A DNA stretch of 64,000 nt from Daphnia pulex (lineage: Eukaryota; Arthropoda; Branchiopoda; Diplostraca; Daphniidae). Position 1 is the first letter of the stretch; every line of letters begins with the position of its first letter. Below the pieces are notes generated by a model that was given only the letters and a program-made list of their open reading frames with translations, ran no database searches and was not told where the DNA came from. Where the stretch lies: positions 10,324,501 through 10,388,500 of the forward strand of contig NC_060021.1 of NCBI RefSeq assembly GCF_021134715.1. The letters run 5' to 3'. Below are positions 9,751 through 24,887 of the stretch, one piece after another. The translations under genes and the position numbers were made by a program.

Positions 9751-11019
9751 AGACTGCCCATAGGGCATGCGTCCTATGGATGCTGAAAGGAAAAAGATGA
9801 AGTAAGTTGTAACGTGCGCGAAATTCCTTCAAGACAGTCGAAGACAGCCAAACAGCAGGCGGTGGGTGATTTACCGATATAATCGAATCTCATCCAGCTT
9901 TCTATATCCATTATTGTGTTGTGTTCCCATCTTTGAACAAGCTCATAGAGGAAAAGAAAGAAAGAAAAACCATAGCTGAGAAAACAACATTCTTGGTTTA
10001 CAATCCGAGGATTATGACCTGCTGTTTATCGAATACAACCGAATCAAATAACCACCTGAAAAGAGTCTGGATAAGAACCTCATTGTGTGCGAATGCACCT
10101 TTATTTTTTACGTTGATCCTATGCCCGTCGGTGAGGCTGTTGTTTCTTCATCTTCTTTTTTAATATAGCGCTTTGTTTTGTTTTTATCGCATTCTGACCG
10201 GCCAATGTCGGTTTCCATTGTCCTGTCCTCTAGCATGAATTACACACTGTGAAGTATCGTATAAAAAGAATTTCGAGCCTATCGAGGGATTGAGTCCCCT
10301 GCGGTATAATAACTTGGTCTACAAGGAACTTCTCTAGGTAAATTTAAACGCAATTCAAAATTACCGCCGTCTTTTATTTTGTTTTTTTATTTTTTCAATG
10401 GCAGTTGTGCAATATTAGCAATTCAATTCTTTTCATTTCAATGGAAAATGTCAATTTAAAGAGATCAATCGATTGAAATGTCTTGGCAAATTCATTCAGA
10501 AACACCTGATTCATTTTAATTAAACTCGAGAGCGTTTCGAGTTTGTAATTCGTAAAAGGTAAGTTGTGAATCAAAACGAACGGCAAAAGTACCAACTCGT
10601 TTCTCCATGTCTTATTTTAAGCCTTTGCGACCTTCTTGTGCCCGACAGGTTGGAGAGATTTCATCGGTTCGTCAAGTTTTTATAATGTTAACGCCGAGAG
10701 AGTGTTGAGGGGACCATGGTATAAAAGAGCTGTTATTTTTATTACAACTCTAGTGCCAGGCTAAGGAATATACACACACAGTTATCTCGTAATGCTGCCA
10801 GGGGGGAAAAAAAGGTATTTTGTCAGAAAGACATGATCTTATACGCGTTGAGTTTGAATGAAATGCTTCAAAAAAGGATGGAATTCAAATACATGTTATC
10901 GTCGTTGTGTGATTTTGAAAAAGCCACGGCAGTTTAGAGTTTAACCCGTGAAAACGAGAGAGTCGAATGCTGATGGAAATGTAGTAAAGTTGCCAAGAAA
11001 GGGACCCGGAGAAAAAATC

Positions 11020-11036
11020 AGAGAGAGAGAGAGAGA
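11020..11036. repeat. (AG)8 microsatellite
   Basis: An uninterrupted AG dinucleotide tract, the clearest example on the left side of the noncoding region. Confidence 0.8.
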
Positions 11037-13788
11037 AAATCCAGATGAATGGAAGCAGGAGCAGCAACAAGAAGCACCAAGGAGCCAACGTGTTGAATGG
11101 CTTTGGCGGCAGGTTGGTTAACGAGGTTTCAAAGTCCCCCCGAGTTGATTGATGTTAGGAGAACCTTTGCCTTTTTTTCGTACACTCGGCTGTTAGCCCT
11201 CTCTTGCTCTTTTCATTCAATGTCGTTGTTCCTTTGCCCTTCTTTGTGCCATCGCCTTCAAACCCCCAAAAGTTCGATTGAACCATCAGGAAAAAAAAAT
11301 CACTACATTTCTTACAAATTTCCTTTTTGGGGCTTTTTGTACTTCGCGCTGAGAATTCTCAAAGGGCCAAAAAATATTCATTGATGATCTGGCGTTTCTC
11401 CAATAAGATGGATGTGCCGATTTTTCTTTCAAACAATTCAAGTTGCCAACAATATAAACTATCTAGGCCGTTTGGCAGGTGATTCTTCAATCATATTCAT
11501 TTGAATCAGTTGCTGCCAAGTTGCTAGATATCCCTTCATCGGCTTGGACGCTGAATGTACACTCCGGAATTATAACCGGAATTAGAAATAAATGTGTATG
11601 TTGGCCAGCATCGTACAACAAAACAAGTGGTTGAGATACAGTAGACTCTAAATAAGTAAATAAGGTTTCCTGAACTTGACCCATGTTCGAGTCTCAACCG
11701 ACGCATTAGAATTGGAAGACATAGAAAGAGTCAAAGAACCCTTTCTTTTTTGGCACGGCTAAAAAGGCTTAAATTAAGTTTTGACAAAACAGCAGCACAG
11801 TGTTAGAAAAACACACTCCATACATTCAGCGAGATGAACATGAATGAATTTTTGTTTTTCTTTTTTTTTTTTTTGAGCTAGCGACCCATTTGCACAGTTG
11901 ACTGTGTGTGGATATAATGAAATACAACCGCCTACTAATTAGCCGAGGGCAGCGAAATGGAGAAATGGAGCAGAGCCCTGTCGCGCACAGCCCCGAATGG
12001 TATTGTTCTTTATATATATTTATGGTCGACTTCCTGTGCCAACGACGAGTCTATATACGTGTGTGTGTATATACGAAAAGTGCCAAACGACTAGCAGACT
12101 TGTTTGACGTGTGGGGAGGAAGGGAAACCGCAATGTTCCATGACAGATCGTCTCTCAAGTCTCCGCTCACACATAGGCAGGCATATGTGTGCGCAGTCAA
12201 TGTGACCATCTAGGCACATCAGTGCTGGGAAACGGGGAGGAGTTTCAACTCTTTGCAAACCCAAAATGTTTCAGAGAGTCTCCAGAGATGCAATAAAAAC
12301 GATCTCGAGGGTTCGAAAAAATAGACTGAAAACAAATCCTTCGTATATATATACATTGGCGATGGAGAATGATGATATACTTTACTGCACAATTTTACAT
12401 TTTTTCCATCAATTTCTGCTGGACCCTCTCTCTGGAGTCTTGTCCTCTCAACGAAAATCCCAAGTCTCTAAAATATAAAATCGAGTTGGCGATGAGAAGA
12501 AGCAGGAGGTGCCGGATTTGAATTTCGAGTGATAATCAAATACCAAAATAGAGACGGGATGTGCAATTTGCTGCTGGGAGGTGGGAAGCAAAACCAAGGA
12601 AAAGAATTAGGATAGCGGCGGTGATGGCCAGAGCAGTTCCCGCCTTTCACTTGGGGCCGCCACCAGTGAATGAAGTGGTAATCCTCAGGTAGTGTAGTTC
12701 TGTTGTTTCAACTTGGATATATTTTGAAAACTTGTTTCCCTTTTATTTTTTTGTAGTGTGTGTGTAGCAAAGTGTATAGAGAGCGGCGCTTTGAGTGTGT
12801 ACTTTGCGGGCAGCCAACTCTCCCGATTGGTTGATGACCATTGTTCACACTCCTCCCACCTGACAGCCTTAATGATAGCCACTTCCGCCATAACATTCTC
12901 CCTGTTTTCTGTATTTTTTTGTCTTTTCTTTCTTTAAAAAAAAAATTCCATTTGATCGAATTAGTCGAATTTTTATTCTCCGCCGTAAAAATAATATCGA
13001 TTCAAGTTATATAGTCTTCCTGCTTTAACTGGCTTCGAGTTAATCTTTGTATAGCCTGGCCGTCAATTTATACACAAAGTCAAATGCTTTTTAAGTTGAA
13101 AAAAAAAAGCCGAACTGATTTAGGCAATTCGTCTTAGAGCAGAAAACGACAGAAATATTCAAAGAGTATCTGGCCGTTAAATCTCTAGTTGAAACGGAAA
13201 TATCCTATGCACCATAGCAAATAACCGATACATTCGCGATGATGAGAGCTCTAAACGGTGGCTGCTGTCATTTAAAAGAAAAAGTCAAAGATTTTTAAGT
13301 GCACAGCAGCTTCTGCAGGTTGCGCTTTAACTAGTGTACCATTGGCTGGATCAGGGGCAGCAGCAGCAATCCGGCATCAATGAGTAATAACGGAAAGCCG
13401 AGCCCTTGTGTTGTTTGACTGTCCGTGACGCGCGTGGATGCGCGGGCGGAAAATACGCGTAACGGAGTCGCAGCGGAAGGCCTGAGCGCTGGGCCAGCCC
13501 ATTGTAAAACGTCCAGGCTTTTCTTTTCTTTTCTTTTTGGGCTGTGAGTGTGCATAGTGTCACCAAAGCAATTCGGCCATAAAACGTCTGGCAATATATG
13601 CGCGCCTATATGGAGAGAGAGGCTTCAGCCCCCTGATGCTGCCATTCCACACTCTACCAAGAGAGAAAAAAAGAGTCACTGCTGCCACCCGGTGAGTCGA
13701 ACATTGCCTTGGAACCGTGTAAAACGAGATGTGGAACAGCACTTCTTCACTGTGATCTTGTCAGGTCTGTATCCTTTTTTATGGAAGG

Positions 13789-13820
13789 CTTCTTCTTCTT
13801 CTCGGCTGCTGCTGCTGCTG
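13789..13820. repeat. Compound (CTT)n-(GCT)n tract
   Basis: (CTT)4 at 13789-13802 is followed after two bases by (GCT)5 at 13805-13820. Trinucleotide units dominate, but all frames through the neighbourhood are short, so it is not clearly coding. Confidence 0.8.
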
Positions 13821-15991
13821 GAACAATATTCTTTAGACTGAAAAAGCGTGTTCCAATACTGCTGTAATAATAGGCGCACCAAATGGCCACTGTGAAGCCC
13901 TTCCAATGATTGCAATAACAGCTGCTAGGAATGTTCGGCGATGGGATTGGAGTCAACGAGCTAGCCTATGACCCTATCATGCCCAGCAAAGGTATAGGGG
14001 GGGACCAGAAAAAGAAAAAAAATAGAGCTTGTGCATTTCAGCAGAGCTCTGTGTATAAGCGCATTTTTAGAAGGCGTGCTGTGTCACAAGAGAAGCAAAT
14101 GCTTAGCCGCCACTGAGACCCTGTTCGTGTTTACAACTTTGGTGAATTGACGATTTCAACCAAAGTCATCACCCACCATCAGAACGAAGAAATCGACAAA
14201 GTAATAACTATATTCGTTTCGTCATGTCTAGTACTTTGCAAACGAAATAGAATGATTTCGGCTACAATTCTTTGACAGGATCAGGAGTGGTGGTCGGGTG
14301 TTTTGGTGTAGGTATGGAACACGTCCATCACGAGATTTTCGGAAGTCATTAGAACGCGATCTACAACAGGTCGTGGTTCCCACATCATGTCTCTTTTGGT
14401 CGGCTGCTATAGTAGCGTTTCAAAGTGTCCATACATCTACGACAAGAACATGTCTGATTGATGTTTGCCAAAGACTCACCGCCCGATAATGATTTCTCAT
14501 TCTTTGGATGATGGGACGGTGGGAGGTAAGTCCCTAGCTGGTCGGACTTGTAAGCAGACGGCATCAGCTAATAATCATACAAGAAATATCCTCCGTACGG
14601 TATATACACTATTAAGCCTAGGCTAAAGCTTTTTTCTTCAGAGGGGTATAGGCCATCTTTTATTTTTCTTCCTCTTTTCTCTCGAGGAGAAGCAGATGAT
14701 TTCACAAAAGAATTGTCGACCTTCTTTGTCGTGGGACTTGTATCTCTGCTGGCAGTGTCTTGCCCCCCCGAGGAAGAAGTGCAAGACAATGGCAAACGAG
14801 TTATTGACTACCAATACTCGAGAGAGAGGTCTATACTCTATAGTTGTACACTCTTGCAACTCTCCCACGTCCTCTCTCCTGTCGTCGAAGTCTGGCAGTA
14901 GAGAATAGTACTATACTGTGACATTCATTGCAATCATGAATCCAGCAGTCGGAAAAGATGCTATAGCTATAGTCTCGCAGCTGGGAGGTCGTTGCGCCGC
15001 ATAGTTTCGGCTCCCGTGTTAGACCGTGCTGCAATCCGGCGGGGTTGACGTTGGATAGTTAGTGCGACTTATTACAGTGTATAGATGATAGCGCGCCCAT
15101 CTTCCATCAGTCCTTTCCTCCTATTGATTTTATTGTCCCACGGAGATGATAGGTTCGAAATTCAGACACCCCCCAAGAAAAAATGTGGAGGGAATCGTTA
15201 AAGGAGATGTTCCGGTTTTTATGCCGTTCCACCAATTATACATGAGCTGATGGAAAAAAAAAGAACGTCCAGGCTCCTCTGGAACATTAAAACGGAGAGA
15301 TGACAAGCTCTCAGTATAAAGATGTCTTGTGTGCGTCTGAGGCAATGCGACATGGGGGGGCCGGCCCTTTTTTATTTTCTGATAGTCCTCAATAGTTTCT
15401 GGAAGAGCAGCAGATCATAGCAGTTTCTGGACGAAGAGCCAAAAGAAGAACCAGAAGAAGGATAGAGAGCTGGATGCTGAAATGCGGAACGACCCTCCGG
15501 ATTGTGCGCTAGCCTCCACCTCTTCGCCTCTGTACCAGAAAGAAGAGATGGAGGGGGGGACAGGATATCTGTTGGAAAACCAGCAACGTTATACTGAAAA
15601 AAGGGGCGCTATTATAGCTCTGCTCTCCACGTACATCGCCCAAAACTATAAAAACATCAAGCGAAGGTCGTGCGGTGACAACAAGAACCGTATCTAACAT
15701 CCAGCACTCAGTGTCACTTCCCAATGGCCTGCAAACATACATACATACAACAGAGAGAGAGCTGTATGCACACACAATGCGCGGGTATAGGCCTACAAGT
15801 TGGATACATAACAACCGAAAACAGGGGGGAAGGAGCGATACATGGGTCCAAGAGACGGACCTACGGTGCTGAGGAGCTGTTTCGTATAAAATATCAAAAG
15901 TCGTGATGCGGAGGAAACGAAGGTGTTGCCGTAGTGTTCCGGCTCGACCAATCAGCGTGGTTATACAGTGAGAGAGCACTGGATGATTCCT

Positions 15992-16003
15992 CCCCCCCCC
16001 CCC
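15992..16003. repeat. C12 homopolymer
   Basis: Twelve consecutive C on the plus strand. Similar G or C runs of 11 to 13 occur at 20649-20659, 36140-36151, 39888-39898, 52183-52194 and 59354-59366. Confidence 0.8.
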
Positions 16004-19000
16004 TTGCCTAATTAGACGCCCTTTGTCGCCGGAAATCAAATCATAAATCTGCCATCGCGCGCACAGCCCGCCGTGTATGTACACATGTGTGCAGGTGATA
16101 TTTAGATTCAAAATGTTAAAAGAAGGAAATAGATAAAAGAGGAGCCGCTTATATGTGTGTCGGCCTTTTCCTTTTTTCTCCTCTACAGGGACACTCAAGA
16201 TGATGACGGACCCTTGGAATATTGTACATCTAGATCTGCAAGCAGATCGTCATTAATACCAACACATGGCGTTTTCTGGCTGGGCTTGGGTTCGTTCTTT
16301 TCGTTTTCAATGAATAGAGAGAACGGCAACAGACCTGTATTTGACCACTTAGAGCTATTAGGTGTTTAAATATGGTAATTGGAGGGGGTTCACAGTAAGC
16401 TCTCAACTCCATTTCCATGTTTTCCGCGTTAGCGCCCTGATTGGCCGACATCATCCCTCATGAGCTGACAACGGTTCTATGATAACATGTAACACACGCT
16501 TTTCTTTTCTGGGGGTTTTTGAACAAGAAAAAGCGCGCGAATGACTGACTTTGACGGCGATTTTTTTTTTAAAAGAAGCTTACCAGAAAAAAAACTAACC
16601 CAGCTGTTTGTTTTTTTCCTTTGCGATGAGCGAAAAAAGGCCAGGGGAAATAGACAATATATACAGTTTTGTTTGACCCAGGTAAAACTCTTTAATCTGC
16701 ACCTTTGTTGGGTGGTGATGGGGGGGGATGTGTTTCGCCGACACACACAGACTGATATTTCGCTGCGCTACAAACGGAAACCAGGGCAACACACCAGATG
16801 GATACGCGAATCCGATCGACCGGAATGGAACAGCCAAAGTGACCATACACATAGTACAAAAGGTCTCAAAAGGTAAATTATAGATTTTGGAATCGTCTTA
16901 TCCACACTTAATAGTCGACATATCGTTGGAAATACCCCGATGGGGAGGGTATTAGCCCTTGCGACAATCGCCATCACTCGTCTCTCCCCCCAAAAAGAGA
17001 AAAGACACGAGTGTATTAGCGCTGGATAAAAGAATATTCTGATTGACTTGCGAGTGTAGTTCTACATTTCTCCCCTGTACAGTTGTTGTTTGGGTCTCTA
17101 ATGAGCCAGGGTGAGAGTACATGGGGGATTACAAGGAGGATTCCCAATCATTTTCTTGTCGTCCCTCTGTGCTAAGACGCATACACAATCCGCTGATCAA
17201 AGCGGTCGGTATATTTTTCTATCATTTACGAGATTTAAAAGACTTAAAAGTTTTTCTCTCTTCAGGTCGACCAATTAATTCGCCGATGACTTTGAGTAGA
17301 TAAAAATCTATTTCATTCGTAGCCTACACATTTAAGGGGAGAAAAAGAAACATCTACAGTAAAGTGAACGGCTGGATATTCTACTAAGGGAGACGAGAAA
17401 GAGTTAAAAATAGGACATGGGTTTCTTTATGCGCTCTCGAATACTTTTTTTTTTCCGGCCGAGAAGAGCCCAGTTCACAAACACAGCACTGCGCCATCAT
17501 TGTCAATGTGTTGATTCAGCTGACTGTGGGCCGCATTTATTTTCTTAATGCTCGGCAGTGTGGTGGGATTAGCATAAGAGGATGGGGTTAGAATGTTACC
17601 ACGTAAGGCCCATAGCTTTTCCCCCCAAATACCTAGCTCGGACGTTTTTCTTTTTCTTTTTTCAAAAAATCAACAACGCAACATTACAATTCAACAACAC
17701 AAAATAAGCATTCGGTGACTGGGAAGTACTAAATTTGTTTGTCCGGATTGATAGACGCACAAGAACAACAAAAACACGTTTTCTTTCCAGCTTAAAAGTT
17801 TCAAACCTTTAGATATTCTTTCACGACGGTGTTATAGTTATTTCAAGTCGTTTCAAGTATGTTTTTCTATGTGAAAAATCTAGACTGTGAGTTTTGGGAA
17901 CGGACCATTATAGAAAGTAGCATGACACGCCATGGGTATATATATATACCGAGATTAATGCAGGGCCCTATACACAACCAGTCGGATGTTTCTATTTTTT
18001 AAAAAAGAAGAAAAACTTCCGGTTGATAAGCCGAATTCAATAAAGATGATGATTATTTTTTTTGATCGAATTTCGTATAAAATCAATATTTTCAACCGTG
18101 GGGTCGTTGTTGTTGTGTTTGTTGCATCGAGTTCGACCACGTTCCCTTTGTATTGGCTCTCTGTCTGGAACGTTTGGGGCTTCAGTCTTCACACGTCCTT
18201 TTAATCCCAACAACAGGCCCAACAAAAGAAGAAATAAGAAGGGGGGAAAAATGTACATATACATTTATATACATCCAAACACGCAAGATTGAATGGTTTG
18301 TGAATAAAAATCTAAAAAAAAAATAGAAAAATAAAAAAGAACACGACACTCTTTTGATAGCGCGGACAAAAGAGCCGGCGATGGTGACGAAACAAACTGA
18401 CTGCCGTATCGAGTGTGTGTTGGCGACTGCAGCAGTGCTGTACTGTAACAAACTGCGTTACACTCAAGCCGCGCATTATGAAGAGAGGGGAGAGAAAACA
18501 AAAATTTTACAAACAGATGTGTGTACAATCAAATTCTGCGGTTGTCACTCGAAGCTCAGGTATAAATGTATACACGGATGGGAGGGTTTGCGTCATCGGA
18601 ATTCGGGAATATTAGATATACAGTAAGCCTCGACGAACCCTCCTCTTTTCGCCTTTTTTCAAATGTGTCAAAAGCGTCAGTCGCTAGCGCGCCAAAAAAA
18701 AATAAATTCAAAAAAATGGAAATTGTATCGGCACAAATGGTGGCGAGAGAGAGATCGTCAAATCGCATCTGTTTGTGCTAAACAGACGGACAAGGCTGTG
18801 AAAATATTATGGTTTGATAAGATGGTCTGAAAGGGCTTATTTAGTCTTTCATTCCATCTACGCGGCAGCACCCCCTCACTGGTCTCTCTCTATAAATACA
18901 GCACATCCAGATAATTCCCTTTGGCTCCCTCCTCTCTCTCTATCTCACCTTATAGGTTACTATATGCTTTGAATTCTTGTTGTGTGTGAGACTGTGCAGT

Positions 19001-20648
19001 TGGATGAGAATAAAGACTCCCCACCGTCTCCGACGGACTTTACCACGAAAATGTTTCCTTTTTTTCTATTGGAAATTGTGATCGGCCATCATCTCTGCGA
19101 GCTTTGTGTGTCGGTGTCTATCAGCTCTTTCATCTCTCTCTCTCTCACCTTCCAAGTGATTATTAAAAAGCATCCCATCAAAATGAGTATACGCAACCAG
19201 CAGTTGGGTCGAATCAGATTTCCGTTCACGTCGGGAATCTCACGGCGACCCTTTCGTTTGACTGGGCCAGCAATCAAGAGAATCGCAGGGCATATCCTGT
19301 CGGCGGCTGAAGGACGGAGAAGAACGAACAAACATTAATGGCATGTAATACGTCTGTAACTATCTGCGTCGTTTGAATGTCTCAAAAAGCTGTACGATAA
19401 TAATAATACAACGCTGAGCCGTGGAATTTAATGGCCTATTTCCCGGCCGTTGAATCAGTCACCGACAAAGAAAAGAAAAAAATGAAATTTTGATTTCTTT
19501 TGTGCAATCAAAAGTCAAAAAGCCGATTTGGGCAAACATCATCACCCTCCAAGCCGAAGAGAAACATCTTAACTCTTCACAAATAAAGAAGATATTATAT
19601 ATTAGAAAAGAGGAGGACGACGTTAAGGTGAGATCTGTGCATGTATAGGCCTATATAGGCCTCGGTGTAATACGAGTATACGACACTCGACGACACACAC
19701 AATAAAAAGACAGATGTTGAAAAGAAAGGGGGGGAAATATGTCTTCACAGTTCACACAAAGTCCGCAGTCGTCTTTCCAAAAATTTATATTTGATTCCGT
19801 ATTTTATTTAAAAGACGTGTACAAAGAGGGTGGATCCCAATCCGAATGGTCTATACACATTTCTTTTTTACGCATCTCATTTCTCCTTGTGTAATATTTG
19901 TATATCCCCTACACACACAAGGGGAAAAAAAAAAGAAGCCGGACTAACTACTACGACGACACCGAAACTATAAAGAGCCGGAAAAAGAAAAAAAGTAAAA
20001 TAATAATAAAAGACCTATAGCACGCGGGTCGGCGGCGATCAGGACTTTAATCACAGGGTTGAAGTAGGAGGAGGAGAGGAGCGGCAACCTTAAGAGAGTT
20101 GGTGGTAGTGGTGGCTGCTGCTGAACCGCCCATCGCTCTCTTACTCAAATATGTATGTATGTATACGCCGGGACCTGGAAATCACCTGCGATATGGTGAT
20201 AGAGAGACACCCGTGTAGATAGTGTAGAGGAATATAATAACAGCCGGCCATTGAAACGACAGTGAACCCGCGTGTGTGTGTGTACTGTGCACACATCTCC
20301 CAACTGTCAAGTGTCTCTCTTGACTCTCCGGTCTTGTCTATTTTCTTATTCTCTCCTTTGATTTGGCTAGATAGATCTCCTAGTAGGACCTTTGGCGGCC
20401 TCTTTTTCCGCATCTGGTTTTTAAGAGACGGGCAATAGACACTGTACACCTGACTTTTTGAAATCTATCTGCATATTTAGATGATTTTATTTTTATTTTT
20501 TTATTTTTTTTTGGTCGTGTGTTGGCCGCTTTGTTTCTTCTGTACACCCTATTATTTATTTATTTTGGTGTGTTTGGTGAGAAATAATCAAATACAAAAA
20601 TGGTAATCGGATCGATGATGAAGTTGTCCAGCATAGCGGATCAGGGGA

Positions 20649-20659
20649 GGGGGGGGGGG
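20649..20659. repeat. G11 homopolymer
   Basis: Eleven consecutive G, preceded by a second short G run, within low-complexity noncoding DNA. Confidence 0.75.
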
Positions 20660-23600
20660 TAGAGGCAAAAAAGGCCAGCACGTCCCCTTTTTGTTTCTTT
20701 TTTCGTGTGATTGTCTTTTTTTGGGGGCGCTTTGGATGACGTTGATTCATGCCTGACGGACTATCTCGGCTGTTGGAGTTACGTCCAACAGACAAAACAA
20801 GGTTATGTATACAGACACGTAGCAATTAAAATTTGGGGGACAAATTATGAATGCGTCTTGTCAAACGGCGGCGGGAGTGGCTGGCTCGGAGGCCAGGCCG
20901 GGCCAGGCCATGCCAAGAGAGAGAGAGAGAGAATGAAGAAATATATAAATCGGGGAACCCGTTTTTGTCTTTTTCGGCATCACTTTGAAGCCATCGGAGC
21001 ATTTTCTACGAAAGGCCGCCACTCAAATGAGACCAAACAGTCCGAGTCGTACGTCTTGACAGGTGTCCTGTGGCCGGCGGTCGCACCTCAACGATCGTAT
21101 CAACTTTGGAAATGCGAGAGAGAGAGAGAGAAACAAGAGACGGAGCAATGCAGTAAAAACACATCAAGAAACAACTCCGGAGAGAGAAAGAGACAGAATA
21201 AGAAGAAAAAAGAAAGAAAACAAAAGAACAATAACAACAAAACAAACGGGTTGAACGGGGCCATTTTTTTTTCTCAGCACCCGCCTGTATAGCTCGCAGC
21301 CGTACCTCAGCGTATAATATTCCCGTCTTATATTTAGAAATACCATATCCTTTGCCCATTTGTTTTTGGCGCCATTTTGCATTCACGAATTGTTTCGTTT
21401 TCGGTGGAAACGGAGCCAAAAAAAGTTGGAATCTGAAACTTGCGGCGCGGCTAATCGAGTGGGCGCCCCTTTACCGTCCAGGCATAACACCAACAAATGT
21501 CAAGACTTCACGAGTCTATCTGTTGGGATCCCTTCCATAGCTTATAGAAATCACAGCAAGAAAATCAAGAAAGGAAAGTAAAAAAATTAAAAAAAATAAA
21601 AATAAAAGAAGAAGAAGGGAAAGAATAAAGATGAGTCCTGTCGCGTCAACTGATGGCTGATGTGTTTATCAAGCGGAATGAATAACAAGGTTGTATATCA
21701 AAAGCTGCCAGCCTCGCAAGAAAAAATAAAGCAGCAGCAACAAACGGCAGTGCAAGCAAGCCGCATACGAGTTAACAAATAAAAAGTTTTCTCTTCTACT
21801 CACAGTTTTTTTTCTTTCAAAACAAAATTTTATTTCATTTTTTTCAGAAATAAAACGAAATAAAAATATCCATTTAAAAAGAGGGGGGGAGAATAATAAA
21901 AAAAAAAATGGCGTGGGGATACGAAAAATAATAAAAATAGAAAGACGTGAAAGGAAATAACGAGAGTCAAAGAAGAAGTGTTGGCAAGCGCCAAAGTCGA
22001 ATTACATCTACGTCTTATTCGTTTCATGTAAATATTATAATATTCGAAATTCTGGAATATGGCAGCGCTCGACATGTACTACGTAGATAGAACACACACA
22101 AACACACACACACACCACATAGAGAAGCACATCGCTATAACAAGGGCTCTAAACGTTTTTTACAACAGTTCCAACCATCAGCAGCAAGCGTCCGAGAAAG
22201 ATGTCAAGATATTAAAAGTCTTTAGCGGCGAGCGAGAGGGTCCGCCGCTCGTTTGCCGATATGATATCAAAAGAACCGAAGGAAAAAGAGATGGCAATGA
22301 TGGGAAAATAAAAAAAGGGCCAAAGCAGCAACACATTCAAAAAAAGTCGTCGGGTGTGAATGACTGCCGCTGCCGTTGCTGCGGTCCATGTGAAAATAAA
22401 TACATCAAAACTTTCGTCTCTCTATATATATATACCTAGGCGACTCCCGTTGGCCGTTGTATTATTGTATATATTGTCCTGTTTGCTTATATAGCTGAGA
22501 TGTGTCATATTTTTTCCCCTTCTTGTATGTTACTAGCTATAGTCGACGTTAGTGTGTGTGTACATATTTGTTGAGTTTTGGTGGTGACAAAAGCCCAAAA
22601 AGGGAAATTTTCATAAATCTATTTTCCCTCGACTCCTATAGAATAATAATAATAGTGGAAATAGAGTTATATAGCTGCTCTCTAACTCTTGTAGCCTCAT
22701 CGGCTTGTGTGTGTATGTACCAGCACCTTTTTCTGCCCTTGGAAAGTGTAAATACACAAGCCAGGAGGAGGAATGAAGAATAAAAATGAGAAAAGAAAAA
22801 GAAAAATTCAAGAAAAGAGAAGATGAATTACTTTGACATCCCAATTGCCGGGCCGATTTTTCATTCTTCTTCATCGTATAAGGCACAATCGAAGCGCGGC
22901 CGGCCAGCCCCGGCGGCCCTGGTGCGCAAGTTGCCGCGACCCAGCACAGAATGAAGACACACACACGGCAGAGAAGAGAAGAGGTGCTGCTGAGGTGACG
23001 GGCTAATAAATTTGTTTGCCGTCGACTGACAAAAGAAGTGTCGAAGTTGCAGCCCTTGTTGTCGGTCGTGTTTCCCTATCCGCAGCGCATACACACACAC
23101 ACACACAATTGAGAGCTTCACATTCTTTTTTTTATCATTTTCTCTTCTCTTTTTATATTTTTTTCGGTGGCCCAGCATTTCGCAGAAGAGTTTCTGCCAA
23201 AAAAAAAGGTGAAAAAACGAAGGTACACACTGGAAAAGGTACCACAATAGATCCAATGATTTTCAATAGGTCATAAATATATTTCCAAACTGTTTCTTCC
23301 TTAACTTCCTCTCGACTGAGTTGTGTGTGTGGATGGTATGGCCAGCTCTAGGAGAATACAATACAAGCCCGGCACACGTATATACATGTCCTTGGCTGTA
23401 CAACTTGGAAAAAAGAAAAGTCTCCATCAGCTTCCAGGAATGATGTCTCTATGCTTTTGGTTCTTTTAAAGACTAAAAAATGGGTTCGGAAATCAGTGGC
23501 CATAAGTCTCTCTCTTTTTTCGGTGGTTTTTACCATGAAAGAAAAAAAGGAAAAAGGATGTGTGCCGCATCCAGCGGCGGATTGCAAGGTCTCGGACACA

Positions 23601-24474
23601 CAATAGGCAAAGAAGAGCGGGCGACAACTTCCTCCGCGCGCTTCTTCTTCTCCGTTCAATAATAATACAACATGATCTCTTGATTTGTCCAACCAAAACT
23701 GCCTGGGCTTTTTCTCTTCTTTTTCCTATACCTGTGAAAATGTCGTCGCCATTTGTTAAAGTCTCTCTCAAAAGACATTTTTTGTGGGGGAAAATCAAAG
23801 ATCTTTCTTGCGAGAGTTAAAGAGATGGGAATGGAACGAACCTCTCTGAGTTCTCCGGTTAATAACCAGAGATGCGGCGCAACAAGCGGCTCAAATAGAA
23901 GAGAGATGAGAGCTGCTTTGGCTTCTAGCAAACACACACATTCCGGGACGGCAAGTTTGGCTACATAGAAACATTTCATTAGCTGATGAGATGTGTTAGA
24001 GGGGGCCAGCAGCCACAGCAAATGAAAAGGACAACCTCAATTTCCACGGTCTCTCGCCATCTCCCCCCAGCTAAAGAGGCCCAGCAGATAGATGGAACGC
24101 GCGCCACAATCCAGCCACAACTGGAGAGAGGAGAGAAAAAAAAAGAAAGAAGAAAAATCAAGAGAGAAAGAAGAAGAAGAAATGAAGCCGTGGATGATTG
24201 AGGTACGCAGACGAGTTGGTTCTCTCTACAGCCTTCGCACGTATATATTTAGATATAAAGAGAACGATGTATATAAATATATGTATCTGTCGGCGATGCG
24301 TGTACCCCCGCAGAGTGCACCTGGATGTGAATAACACAGCGAGGAAGGAAGGAGAGAGAGAGAGGGGGGTTCTATAGGTAGGGGGCAGGAACAAACGAGA
24401 CATCATTTGGGCCGGACCGGGCGGCCGGGCGGCGGCACATTTTCTTCTCAGCACTTGAAGCGACCAAAAAGCTG

Positions 24475-24528
24475 GAAGAAGAAGAAGAAGAAGTTTTCTT
24501 CTAAACTCTCAGTGTGTGTGTGTGTGTG
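24475..24528. repeat. (GAA)6 and (GT)8 microsatellites
   Basis: (GAA)6 spans 24475-24493 and (GT)8 spans 24512-24528, separated by 18 bases. They are part of a dense cluster with the tracts at 24795-24887. Confidence 0.8.
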
Positions 24529-24794
24529 ATAGGTGTGAATGTGTGGTCGGCGCCCAGCCAAACACACGGATGAACCAAAGAGAACCAATGGCCACGATCC
24601 CCATCCATCAGCCGGCCGATTGCGGCGTGACAAAACCGCTCCGAAGAGAGCCCCATGCTGCGTGCCGCCCAATAGTAGATAGATACATATACAACTCTAT
24701 ATCACGCCAGCATCGATGATGGCTCTCTCTCTCTCTTTTATATATTTCTCTTTCGCTCGCTTCGTTTCTCAGCACCCGGACGTCTCAATCAACA

Positions 24795-24887
24795 ACACAC
24801 ACACACACACAAAAAGGGTTAATCGACACACAGGTTTTTCACGGTTGAAAAGACATTTGCTTTTTTCTTCTTCTTCTTCTTCTTCTT
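24795..24887. repeat. (AC)8 and (TTC)7 microsatellites
   Basis: (AC)8 spans 24795-24811 and a TTC tract of seven or more units spans 24865-24887. These complement in sense the GAA and GT tracts about 350 bases to the left, giving potential for intrastrand pairing. Confidence 0.8.

Noticed and set aside
15509..16198. Open frame of 229 codons, minus strand
   Set aside because: It crosses C12 and other simple tracts, has no domain, no splice or start support and a composition typical of chance frames.
20711..21292. Open frame of 193 codons, plus strand
   Set aside because: The last third is translated GA and A-rich repeat (R, E, K, N, Q runs). There is no recognisable motif.
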